NCBI RefSeq assembly: GCF_000422685.1
Contig: NZ_AUGN01000011.1
Location: 92,762 to 156,761 of the forward strand
Length of the DNA stretch: 64,000 bases
Direction of reading: 5' to 3'
Source of the DNA: Flavobacterium gelidilacus DSM 15343
GTDB taxonomy: Bacteria > Bacteroidota > Bacteroidia > Flavobacteriales > Flavobacteriaceae
Shown here: positions 28,012 to 37,400 of the stretch, piece by piece
Numbering within the stretch: the stretch's first letter is position 1
Layout of the letters: the number at the start of each line of letters is the position of its first letter
The notes under the pieces: generated by a model
Database searches by the model: none
What the model saw: only the letters and a program-made list of their open reading frames with translations
Told to the model about the DNA's origin: nothing
Made by a program: the position numbers and the translations under genes

Positions 28012-29346
28012 ATGAGTTTACCCAATAAAATTCCTGAAGTTTCTTTTTTTAGATTTCTCAATCATGCAAATAACATTTTAAAAAATCCTTTGCCTTTTCA
28101 TGCTGTGAATTTTAATAAATTAGGAGATATTTTCCGTTTAAACATTGGTTTAGGTAATTCTGTTCTTTTTTGTCGAGATGCAAGTCTTTTACAACACGCT
28201 CTTCAAAAAAATCAAAAAAACTATACTAAATCGGATATTCAAACTAAAGATTTAGCTAAATATGTTGGAAAAGGGTTATTAACTGCTGAAGGTGAACATT
28301 GGAAAAAACAACGAAAATTAATTCAACCAGCTTTTCATAAAAGTCAATTAATACTTTTATTAGATACAATTCAACAAACAATTTTAACAGAATTAAAAAA
28401 CATTAAAACAGGAAAGCCAATAGATATATTTCCAGTTTTTAATGATTTAGCCTTTCAAACTGTTGTAAAGTCTATTTTTAACATTGACATATCTAATTCA
28501 GATATCACTTCCCTTCAAAATACTACTGAAGCTACTCAAAATATGTTGGTTCAAGAGTTAAGACAACCTTTTTTAGTTTGGTGGTTTAATTTATCTGGAA
28601 AAACTAAAAAACACTTAGATTTAACCCAAAACTCAAGATCAATTCTTAAAAGGTTAGTTGAAGAAAGGAAGCAAAGTAAAGCCAAACACGACGATTTATT
28701 AGAAATGTTGTTAAATGCAAGATATGAAGACGGCTCAAGCATGGATGAAAATAAATTGGTAGATGAAATTTTAATTTTATTTGCTGCTGGTCATGAAACA
28801 ACTTCAAATGCCTTAACTTTTATTTGCGAATTATTGGCTAGAAATCCTGATTCACAATTAAAAATTCTCGAAGAAATCCAAAATGTAAAATCTGAATCTA
28901 ATGAAATTATGTATTGGATAAAAAATGCTAATTACACTAAATTAGTAATTGAAGAATCCATGCGACTTTATCCACCAGCCTATTTTATCGATAGAGTTAA
29001 CATAGAAGAGGAAAACTTTAATGGATTGACTTTGCCAAAAGGATCTAATTTATTATTTTCAGTTTATGAAATTCATCGTCATCCAGATTTTTGGAATAAC
29101 CCCCTAGAATTTATTCCAGAACGTTTTCTAGATGAAAAAATTAAGTTTTCAAATAATTATTTTCCTTTTGGCGCTGGGCCTAGAATGTGTATTGGGAATA
29201 ATTTTGCTATGTATGAAATGATTCTTTCAATAATTGCATTAGTTGAACAGTTTGAAATTATTGAAAAGAGAGAGCCTATCCAAATAAAACCATTAATTAC
29301 ATTGAAACCTTTTAATGCAATTTTAGAATTTAAAAATAGATTTTAA
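28012..29346 (+). CDS. Cytochrome P450
   Basis: A 444-residue soluble P450 mono-oxygenase. The I-helix oxygen-activation motif is AGHETTSNAL, the ExxR motif is EESMR, then PERF, and the haem loop is FGAGPRMCIG with ligand C393. No membrane anchor is present, as in bacterial class I enzymes. The substrate cannot be told; similarity by eye is toward CYP102/CYP4-like fatty-acid hydroxylases. No ferredoxin or reductase gene is adjacent. It follows ruvB closely and may be cotranscribed. Confidence 0.95.
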   Translation: MSLPNKIPEVSFFRFLNHANNILKNPLPFHAVNFNKLGDIFRLNIGLGNSVLFCRDASLLQHALQKNQKNYTKSDIQTKDLAKYVGKGLLTAEGEHWKKQRKLIQPAFHKSQLILLLDTIQQTILTELKNIKTGKPIDIFPVFNDLAFQTVVKSIFNIDISNSDITSLQNTTEATQNMLVQELRQPFLVWWFNLSGKTKKHLDLTQNSRSILKRLVEERKQSKAKHDDLLEMLLNARYEDGSSMDENKLVDEILILFAAGHETTSNALTFICELLARNPDSQLKILEEIQNVKSESNEIMYWIKNANYTKLVIEESMRLYPPAYFIDRVNIEEENFNGLTLPKGSNLLFSVYEIHRHPDFWNNPLEFIPERFLDEKIKFSNNYFPFGAGPRMCIGNNFAMYEMILSIIALVEQFEIIEKREPIQIKPLITLKPFNAILEFKNRF

Positions 29347-29378
29347 GTTTTTCCCAAAATTCTGTGTTAGATTTTTCT

Positions 29379-29386
29379 TATATTTG
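29379..29386 (+). promoter_or_regulatory. -7 element before the type B sorting protein
   Basis: TATATTTG fits TAnnTTTG, 22 bases before ATG 29409. No TTG is seen at the expected distance. Confidence 0.5.
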
Positions 29387-29408
29387 ATGCTTACTATTAT
29401 TAAAATTT

Positions 29409-31514
29409 ATGAAAAATATATTTTACATATTCATATTTTCGTTGTTAAGTTTTACAATTTTTGGTCAAAACCTTCCAAATGATTGTCAAAATTATATTCA
29501 GGCTTGTGACAACCAAAGTGTTTCGTACAATGTCTCTGGTGCAGGTGTTCAAGAAATTATTCCACAGTCGTGTGAAAGTCAGGAAAACAATTCATTATGG
29601 CTTAGAGTTACAATAGCTCAAGCTGGGACTTTAGGATTTACTTTAATTCCTGACAGTGCTAATATTATTGAAGATTATGATTTTTGGGTTTTTGGGCCTG
29701 TTTCTGATTGTAATAATTTAGGATTGCCTATAAGATGTTCAACTACAAATCCCGAAGCAGCAAATCAGCATAACAATTATACAGGAATGAATGCTAGTTC
29801 TACTGATATTTCTGAAGGTCCAGGTGCTGATGGGAATAGCTTTGTAAAGCAATTAGATGTTTTAGCCGGTGAAAGTTATTTTATAGTGATTGATAGGCCT
29901 GTTGGAAGTTCGCCATTTACTTTAAATTGGTCTGGTACTGCTACAATTGCGAATCCTTTTTCGACTCAAAGTTTTGATGATTTTGAGGATGTTATTTTAT
30001 GTGATGATGGTGCTGATAATCTAGAACCATATGATTTTTTAGCTTTATCTGCTCCATTTTTAGGAAGTATCACAGGATATACAGTTTCTTATTTTGCTTC
30101 AAACCAAGATGCTTCTTTAAATATAAATGAAATAACAGGAACAATAAATGTTTCTCAAGGAACTTATTTTGCCAGAATTGATCATATAACCTCTTCTTGT
30201 TTTATTATAAAACCAATTGAGGTTGTTTTTAACAGCATGCAGCCGTTGCAGATTTTAGGTTGTGATGAAACACCTGATGGGATTTATAATTTTGATACAT
30301 CAAATTTAGAAGTAGATTTATTAAATGGACTTACTGGGTTTGATTTATCATATACCGATGAAAATAATAATTCTCTGTCAAGTCCATTGCCAAATCCATT
30401 TATTACAAGTTCTCAAACTATAAATGTTACGCTCACAAGTAATACGGGTAATCCATGTACGTTTGACACAACTATTGCATTCATTATCAATAATAAGCCT
30501 CAGTTTTTTGCAGTGCCTTCTAGCTTAACAACTTTGTGTAATCAAAATGATCCTAGTCAAACAACAGAATTTGCCGATTTTGATACTTCATTATTTCAAG
30601 CTACAATTGTAGGAAGCCAAACAGGTGTTTTAGTTGAGTATTACGATCAAAATAATGTGTTGCTTTCAAGCCCATTGCCCAATCCTTTCACGTCTTCAAC
30701 TCAGAATATTACTGTAAAAGTTATTAATTCAAATGATTTAAATTGTTTTACGACGGGTGTTATTTCGCTTCAGATACTTTCGTTGCCTAATATTGAATTA
30801 AATGGACAAGAAGTATTTGTTTGTAATAATTTGCCAAATTACTTTGTGAATTTAGACGCTGGTTTAAACAATGCAAATCAGATTTCTAATTTTACTTACC
30901 AGTGGAATCTAAATAATTCTATTATTCCAGGAGAAACTGATTATACTTTACAAGTAAATCAGGCTGGAAATTATTCAGTGACTGTCGCAAATTCAAACAA
31001 CTGTGAAAACACAAGAACAATTATCGTTAATGAATCTAATATTGCAAAAATTGATAACATAGAAGTTTATGATTTAACCGATAATAATACATTAGTTATA
31101 GTTGCTTCTGGGATTGGAGAATATTTATACAGTTTAGATAATATTAATTACCAAGAGTCAAATTTATTTAATGATGTTTTACCCGGAATTTATACTGTTT
31201 TTGTAAAAGATGAAAGAGGCTGTGGAATTAAAAATAAAGAAATAAATGTGTTAGGTGCTCCAAAATTCTTCACCCCAAACGGAGATAGTTACAACGATTA
31301 TTGGAACATCAAAGGTGTTGATGCAAAACTAAATGCAAAGACCATAATTAGAATTTTTGATCGCTATGGAAAATTATTGACCCAGATTAATCCCTTAAGT
31401 TTAGGTTGGGACGGAACTTACAATAAACAAACACTACCAGCAGATGATTATTGGTACACAATTGAGTTAAATAATGGAAGGATTGTTAAAGGACATTTTT
31501 CATTATTGAGATAA
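29409..31514 (+). CDS. Large secreted protein with T9SS type B C-terminal sorting domain
   Basis: A 701-residue T9SS cargo protein. A signal peptide ends near FTIFGQ. The next about 170 residues, with paired cysteines, resemble pre-peptidase C-terminal-like beta domains. Repeated beta modules follow; SSPLPNPF recurs exactly 96 residues apart (DNA 30378 and 30666). The last about 85 residues are the gliding-associated (type B) sorting domain: APKFFTPNGDSYNDYWNIKG, IIRIFDRYGKLL, WDGTYNKQTLPADDYWY and GHFSLLR. Such proteins cross the outer membrane through SprA, encoded 3 kb downstream. Function may be adhesion; no enzyme motif is seen. Confidence 0.88.
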   Translation: MKNIFYIFIFSLLSFTIFGQNLPNDCQNYIQACDNQSVSYNVSGAGVQEIIPQSCESQENNSLWLRVTIAQAGTLGFTLIPDSANIIEDYDFWVFGPVSDCNNLGLPIRCSTTNPEAANQHNNYTGMNASSTDISEGPGADGNSFVKQLDVLAGESYFIVIDRPVGSSPFTLNWSGTATIANPFSTQSFDDFEDVILCDDGADNLEPYDFLALSAPFLGSITGYTVSYFASNQDASLNINEITGTINVSQGTYFARIDHITSSCFIIKPIEVVFNSMQPLQILGCDETPDGIYNFDTSNLEVDLLNGLTGFDLSYTDENNNSLSSPLPNPFITSSQTINVTLTSNTGNPCTFDTTIAFIINNKPQFFAVPSSLTTLCNQNDPSQTTEFADFDTSLFQATIVGSQTGVLVEYYDQNNVLLSSPLPNPFTSSTQNITVKVINSNDLNCFTTGVISLQILSLPNIELNGQEVFVCNNLPNYFVNLDAGLNNANQISNFTYQWNLNNSIIPGETDYTLQVNQAGNYSVTVANSNNCENTRTIIVNESNIAKIDNIEVYDLTDNNTLVIVASGIGEYLYSLDNINYQESNLFNDVLPGIYTVFVKDERGCGIKNKEINVLGAPKFFTPNGDSYNDYWNIKGVDAKLNAKTIIRIFDRYGKLLTQINPLSLGWDGTYNKQTLPADDYWYTIELNNGRIVKGHFSLLR

Positions 31515-31567
31515 GTTTTTTTAACTAAAAGAACTTCATTAAAATTTTTTTCTTTCAATCCTTATTT

Positions 31568-31575
31568 TACCTTTG
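31568..31575 (+). promoter_or_regulatory. -7 element before maeB
   Basis: TACCTTTG fits TAnnTTTG, 23 bases before ATG 31599, with a T-rich block about 19 bases upstream in place of TTG. It may drive maeB-ruvA-sprA together. Confidence 0.6.
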
Positions 31576-31598
31576 TAGGTTCATATATAATCTGTTAT

Positions 31599-33884
31599 AT
31601 GCACAAAGATACAAAACGAAGAGAAGCCTTATTATATCACGCAAAACCTACTCCTGGTAAAATTCAGGTTGTACCAACAAAAAAGTATGCGTCACAGCGT
31701 GATTTGTCATTAGCCTATTCCCCTGGAGTAGCAGAACCTTGTTTAGAAATTGCTAAAGATGTTAATAATGTATATAAATATACAGCTAAAGGAAATTTAG
31801 TTGCAGTTATTACAAACGGAACAGCTGTTTTAGGACTTGGGGATATTGGTCCAGAAGCATCTAAGCCAGTGATGGAAGGAAAAGCCTTGTTGTTCAAAAT
31901 ATTTTCTGATATTGATGTATTTGATATTGAAATCGGAACAAAAGACATTGAAGAGTTTATAGCAACTGTAAAAAATATTGCTCCAACTTTTGGAGGAATA
32001 AATTTGGAAGACATTAAAGCTCCAGAATCATTTGAAATTGAAAGACGTTTAGTTGAAGAACTAAAAATCCCAGTTATGCATGATGATCAACATGGTACTG
32101 CAATTATTTCATCAGCGGCTTTACTTAATGCACTTGAATTGGCAGAAAAAGAAATTTGCAAAGTAAAAGTCGTTATTTCTGGTGCTGGTTCTGCTGCCTT
32201 AGCATGTGCCAATTTATATGTTTTACTTGGTGTAAAACTAGAAAACATTATTATGTTTGATAAAGATGGTGTGCTGTCTAAAGACAGAGCTGATTTATCG
32301 GAATTACAAAAAAAATATTCTTACGGTAAAAAAGGAATAAACTTAGCTGAAGCACTAAATGGCGCAGATGTCTTTTTAGGACTTTCTGCCGGAAACATAT
32401 TAACAGCAGAAATGTTGTTGACAATGAATGATAATCCTATTGTTTTTGCAATGGCAAATCCAGTTCCTGAAATTGATTATAACGTAGCAATAAATGCTCG
32501 TGAAGATATAATTATGGCAACTGGTCGTTCTGATCATCCTAATCAAGTTAACAATGTACTTGGTTTTCCTTATATTTTTAGAGGAGCTTTAGATGTTAGA
32601 GCTACAAAAATTAACGAAGCTATGAAAATGGCAGCTGTTAAAGCTTTGGCAGAATTAGCAAAAACACCAGTTCCAGAGCAAGTAAATATTGCTTATGGTG
32701 AAACTAAATTAAACTTTGGGAAAGATTATATTATTCCAAAACCTTTCGATCCAAGATTGATAACAGTTGTAGCTCCAGCAGTTGCAAAAGCAGCTATGGA
32801 TTCAGGTGTTGCTCAAATTGAAATTACGGATTGGGAAAAGTATGAAGAAGAATTATTAGAACGTTTAGGTTCTGATAATAAAATGATTCGACTGCTAATA
32901 AACAGAGCGAAAACAAATCCAAAAAGAATAATTTTTGCAGAAGCAGATCATCTAGATGTGTTAAAAGCAGCTCAAATTGTCCTTGAAGAAGGAATTGGAA
33001 TACCGATTTTACTTGGAAATAAAGAAATTATCCAAGAATTAATGGAGGAAATTGGTTTTGAAGGTGATGTGACTATCATTGATCCCAAAACTAAGGAAGA
33101 AAACGATAGAAGAAATAAATATGCTAAAGCCTTTTGGAAAACGCGCAAAAGAAGAGGAATTACGCTTTTAGATGCTGAAAAATGGATGCGCGAGCGCAAT
33201 TATTTTGCTGCAATGATGGTTAACGAAGGTGAAGCTGATGCAATGGTTACGGGTTATTCAAGAAGTTATCCTTCTGTTGTTAAACCTATCATGGAGCTAA
33301 TTGATAAAGGGCCAGGAGTAACAAGAATTGCCACTACCAACATGATGATGACTTCTCGTGGGCCAATGTTTTTATCTGACACAGCAATAAATGTAAATCC
33401 TTCAGCAGAAGATTTAGCTAAAATTGCATTAATGACAGCCAAAACAGTAAGAATGTTTGGTATGGAACCAGTTATTGCTATGGTTTCTTTCTCAAATTTT
33501 GGTTCTTCACAGAATGAAAGTTCTAAAAAAATTAGAGAAGCAGTTGCTTACCTACATAAGTATTATCCAGATTTAATAGTAGATGGAGAAATTCAAACTG
33601 ATTTTGCTCTGAATTCTGAATTGCTGAAAAGTAAATTTCCTTTTTCTAAATTAGTAAATAAGAAAGTAAATACGTTAATTTATCCCAACTTAGACGCAGC
33701 GAATATTACTTATAAGATGCTGAAAGAATTAAACAAAGCAGATTCAATAGGTCCAATCATGATGGGTTTAGATAAGCCTGTTCATATTTTTCAATTAGGG
33801 GCAAGTGTTGAAGAAATGGTCAATATGGCAGCAGTTGCTGTTGTAGACGCTCAAGAAAAAGGAAGAAAAATCAAGAAGAATTAA
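31599..33884 (+). CDS. maeB: NADP-dependent malic enzyme, MaeB type
   Basis: A 761-residue enzyme that decarboxylates malate to pyruvate with NADP. The N-terminal part (about 1-400) is the malic enzyme: YSPGVAEPCLEI, MHDDQHGTAIISSAALLNAL, and the nucleotide-binding VVISGAGSAALACANLY. The C-terminal part (about 425-761) is a phosphotransacetylase-like domain (RIIFAEADHLDVLKAAQIV, DAMVTGYSRSYPSVVKPIMEL), which in MaeB proteins is regulatory and binds acetyl-CoA rather than catalytic. Length is typical for this fused form. ruvA follows 22 bases later. Confidence 0.96.
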   Translation: MHKDTKRREALLYHAKPTPGKIQVVPTKKYASQRDLSLAYSPGVAEPCLEIAKDVNNVYKYTAKGNLVAVITNGTAVLGLGDIGPEASKPVMEGKALLFKIFSDIDVFDIEIGTKDIEEFIATVKNIAPTFGGINLEDIKAPESFEIERRLVEELKIPVMHDDQHGTAIISSAALLNALELAEKEICKVKVVISGAGSAALACANLYVLLGVKLENIIMFDKDGVLSKDRADLSELQKKYSYGKKGINLAEALNGADVFLGLSAGNILTAEMLLTMNDNPIVFAMANPVPEIDYNVAINAREDIIMATGRSDHPNQVNNVLGFPYIFRGALDVRATKINEAMKMAAVKALAELAKTPVPEQVNIAYGETKLNFGKDYIIPKPFDPRLITVVAPAVAKAAMDSGVAQIEITDWEKYEEELLERLGSDNKMIRLLINRAKTNPKRIIFAEADHLDVLKAAQIVLEEGIGIPILLGNKEIIQELMEEIGFEGDVTIIDPKTKEENDRRNKYAKAFWKTRKRRGITLLDAEKWMRERNYFAAMMVNEGEADAMVTGYSRSYPSVVKPIMELIDKGPGVTRIATTNMMMTSRGPMFLSDTAINVNPSAEDLAKIALMTAKTVRMFGMEPVIAMVSFSNFGSSQNESSKKIREAVAYLHKYYPDLIVDGEIQTDFALNSELLKSKFPFSKLVNKKVNTLIYPNLDAANITYKMLKELNKADSIGPIMMGLDKPVHIFQLGASVEEMVNMAAVAVVDAQEKGRKIKKN

Positions 33885-33906
33885 ACAAAACGTTAAATAG
33901 TTTTAT

Positions 33907-34488
33907 ATGATTACACATATTCAAGGAAAATTAGTTGAAAAAACGCCAACAGAAGTTGTTATTGATTGCAACGGTGTTGGCTATCATATTAATATTTCTT
34001 TGCATACTTTTTCTTTACTTCCAGATTCCGAAAATTTAAAACTCTATACTTTTTTACAAGTAAAAGAAGATTCTCATAGTTTATATGGCTTTATTGAAAA
34101 GCAAGAAAGAGAATTGTTTAAATTGTTGATTTCTGTTTCAGGAATTGGCGCTAACATTGCAAGAACAATGTTGTCTTCTCTTTCTCCAACAAATATTATT
34201 CAAGCAATTGCCTCAAATGATGTGGCAACAATTCAGTCAATTAAAGGTATCGGAGCCAAAACGGCACAAAGAGTTATTTTAGATTTAAAAGATAAAGTGT
34301 TAAAAACATACAGTTTAGACGAAGTTTCAACATCTAATTACAATACAAATAAAGAAGAAGCGTTATCTGCTTTGGAAGTTTTAGGGTTTATTAGAAAAAA
34401 TGCAGAAAAAGTGATTGATAAAATTATCAATGAAAATCCTAACGCAACTGTTGAAAACATCATTAAACAAGCATTAAAAAACTTATAA
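33907..34488 (+). CDS. ruvA: Holliday junction DNA helicase subunit RuvA
   Basis: A 193-residue junction-binding protein that loads RuvB. An OB-fold domain (MITHIQGKLVEKTPTEVVIDCNGVGY ... YTFLQVKEDSHSLYGF) is followed by two helix-hairpin-helix motifs (VSGIGANIARTML, IKGIGAKTAQRVILDLKDK). A C-terminal RuvB-contacting domain (KEEALSALEVLGFI) completes it. It lies between maeB and sprA with a four-base gap to sprA, and is not linked to ruvB at 27 kb. Confidence 0.97.
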   Translation: MITHIQGKLVEKTPTEVVIDCNGVGYHINISLHTFSLLPDSENLKLYTFLQVKEDSHSLYGFIEKQERELFKLLISVSGIGANIARTMLSSLSPTNIIQAIASNDVATIQSIKGIGAKTAQRVILDLKDKVLKTYSLDEVSTSNYNTNKEEALSALEVLGFIRKNAEKVIDKIINENPNATVENIIKQALKNL

Positions 34489-34492
34489 TTAC

Positions 34493-37400
34493 TTGGAAAA
34501 GAATAACTTATTGAACAACTTATTTAAGTTTGTTGCAGCAGTTTTTTTACTACTGATTGCTCCGTTTGCATTTGCACAAGAAGTTGAAATTGATTCAACT
34601 AAAATGGGCTATAGCCAAGGTAGTTTAGGTATATCAAACCCTAGTAGTATTCTTGAAGCTTACACTTATGATTCTGTAACGGATAGGTATATTTATTCTA
34701 ATACTTTTGAAGGATTCAATATTAATTACCCAATAATACTTACTCCTGCTCAATATGAAGAATTGGTTTTAAGAGAATCAATGCGTGAATATTATAAACA
34801 AAAGTTGAGTGCTGTTGATGGAAAAAAAGAAGGTTCTGAAGAAGCTAAAAGAGATTTATTGCCAAGATATTATGTCAATTCAAAATTATTTGAAACCATT
34901 TTTGGAGGAAATACAATTGATGTAAAACCTACAGGTTCTGTCGAGATGGACTTAGGAATGCGTTTCACTAAACAAGATAATCCAGCACTTTCTCCTAGAA
35001 ATAGAAAAAACTTTACTTTCGATTTCAATCAAAGAATTAGTATGGGATTGCAAGGAAAAGTAGGAACACGTTTAAATGTAAATGTCAACTACGATACACA
35101 ATCCACTTTTGCTTTTCAAAATTTAATAAAATTAGAATATACCCCAACAGAAGACGATATTATTCAGAAAATCGAAGTTGGTAATGTTAGTTTGCCAATA
35201 AATAGTACCCTTATTCGTGGTGCTCAAAGTTTATTTGGGGTTAAAGCACAATTGCAATTTGGAAAAACTACTGTAACTGGAGTTTTCTCTGAACAAAAAT
35301 CACAAACAAAAACTGTAAATGCTGAAGGTGGAGCAACTATCCAAGATTTTAGTTTATTTGCTCAAGAATATGACAATGATAGACATTATTTCTTATCACA
35401 ATATTTTAGAAACAACTATGATAATGCATTAAGAAATTACCCATATGTAGATAGTAGAATTCAAATTACTCGTATTGAAGTTTGGATAACAAACAGACAA
35501 AACAGAGTTAATACGCAAGATAATAATTTAAGAAATATTATTGGACTTCAAGATTTAGGAGAGGCTCAGTTAAATAATATTGCAGATGCTGATATTATAG
35601 GATTAAATCCTATTCCTGCTGGTTTTTTTAATGTAGCTATTCAAACCCCAACAGACAATAAAAACAATAAATTTAACCCTAATCAAATCGGACAACCTGG
35701 TTCTTTATTAAATAACGGAATTAGAGATATTGCTACTGCAGGAACTGGTTTTAATGTGTCTGGTGTGCTTGAAGGACAAGATTATGTCAAACTAGAAAAT
35801 GCTAGAAAATTAAGTGCTAATGAATTTACGTTTCACCCTCAACTAGGATATGTTTCTTTAAACCAAAGACTTTCAAATGATGAAGTTTTGGCCGTTTCGT
35901 ATCAATATACAATTGGTGATGATGTATATCAAGTAGGAGAATTTGGAACAGACGGTGTTGATGCAACTCAAGTAGATAATACTTCAGGTGTTGCAACTCC
36001 TTCAACGCAAAGTTTGATTTTAAAAATGTTAAAAGGAACTTTAGTGAATGTAAATAAACCAGTATGGGACTTGATGATGAAAAATATTTATCAAATTCCA
36101 GGTGGTTATCAATTAGAAAGTGAAGATTTTAAATTCAACATCTTATATACAGATCCTTCTCCTTTAAATTATATAACTCAAGTAGGTACAACAGCTTTGC
36201 CTGCTGGTGTAGCTGAAACTCCTTTAATAAAAGTTCTTAATTTAGATAAATTAAATTACACAAATGACCCTCAACAAGGAGGTGATGGTTTCTTCGATTT
36301 TATTCCGGGAATAACAATAGACGCTCAATATGGTAGAATTATTTTCACCAATGTGGAACCTTTTGGAAAATTACTTTTTGATAAATTAAAAGTAGGTACG
36401 GAAGATTATGATGTTGATTTGACTTATAATGAAAACCAAGATAAATACGTTTTTAGAAATTTATATAAGCAAACACAAGCGGCTGCTTTGCAAGAAAGCG
36501 AAAAAAATAAATTTCAATTAAGAGGTAGATATAAATCAACTTCTGGAGATGGAATTCCAATTGGAGCATTCAATGTGCCTCAAGGTTCTGTAGTAGTTAC
36601 AGCTGGTGGAAGAGTTCTTGTGGAAGGAATAGATTACACAGTAAACTATCAATTAGGAAGAGTTTATATTACAGATACTTCTTTGCTAGCTTCAAATACA
36701 CCTATTCAAGTATCATTAGAAAACAACGCTGTTTTTGGTCAACAAACTAGACGTTTTTGGGGAATGAATGTAGAGCATAAATTCAATGAAAACTTCTTAC
36801 TTGGAGGTACAATCTTACACATGTCTGAAAGACCTTTCACACAAAAAACAGATTACAATCAAGATTCGGTAAATAATACAATTTTTGGATTAAACGGTAA
36901 TTTCTCTACAGAAGTGCCTTTCTTAACAAGATTGGCAAATAAATTACCAAATATTGATACAGATGTACCTTCTAATTTATCCTTTAGAGGTGAAATAGCC
37001 TATTTAAAACCTGGAGCTTCAAAAACCTCAAATTTTAATGGTGAATCTACTGTATATATAGATGATTTTGAAGGATCACAAACAACAATAGATATGCGTT
37101 CTGCTTCTGCTTGGAGTTTAGCCAGTACACCAATAGATTTTGGAGGAGAATTAACCGAAGGTGATTTAGCCTATGGATACAAAAGAGCAAAAATGTCTTG
37201 GTATTCTATTGATCCTGTTTTTTATACACAAGCACCAGCAGGAATTTCAAATCAAGATTTATCAACAAACAGAACTAGAAGGATTTTTAGTCGAGAATTA
37301 TATCCTCAAACTGATATTGCTCAAGGTCAAACACAAGTTGTTTCTACTTTAGATTTAACCTATTTTCCAAAAGAACGTGGTCCTTATAATTTTAATCCTA

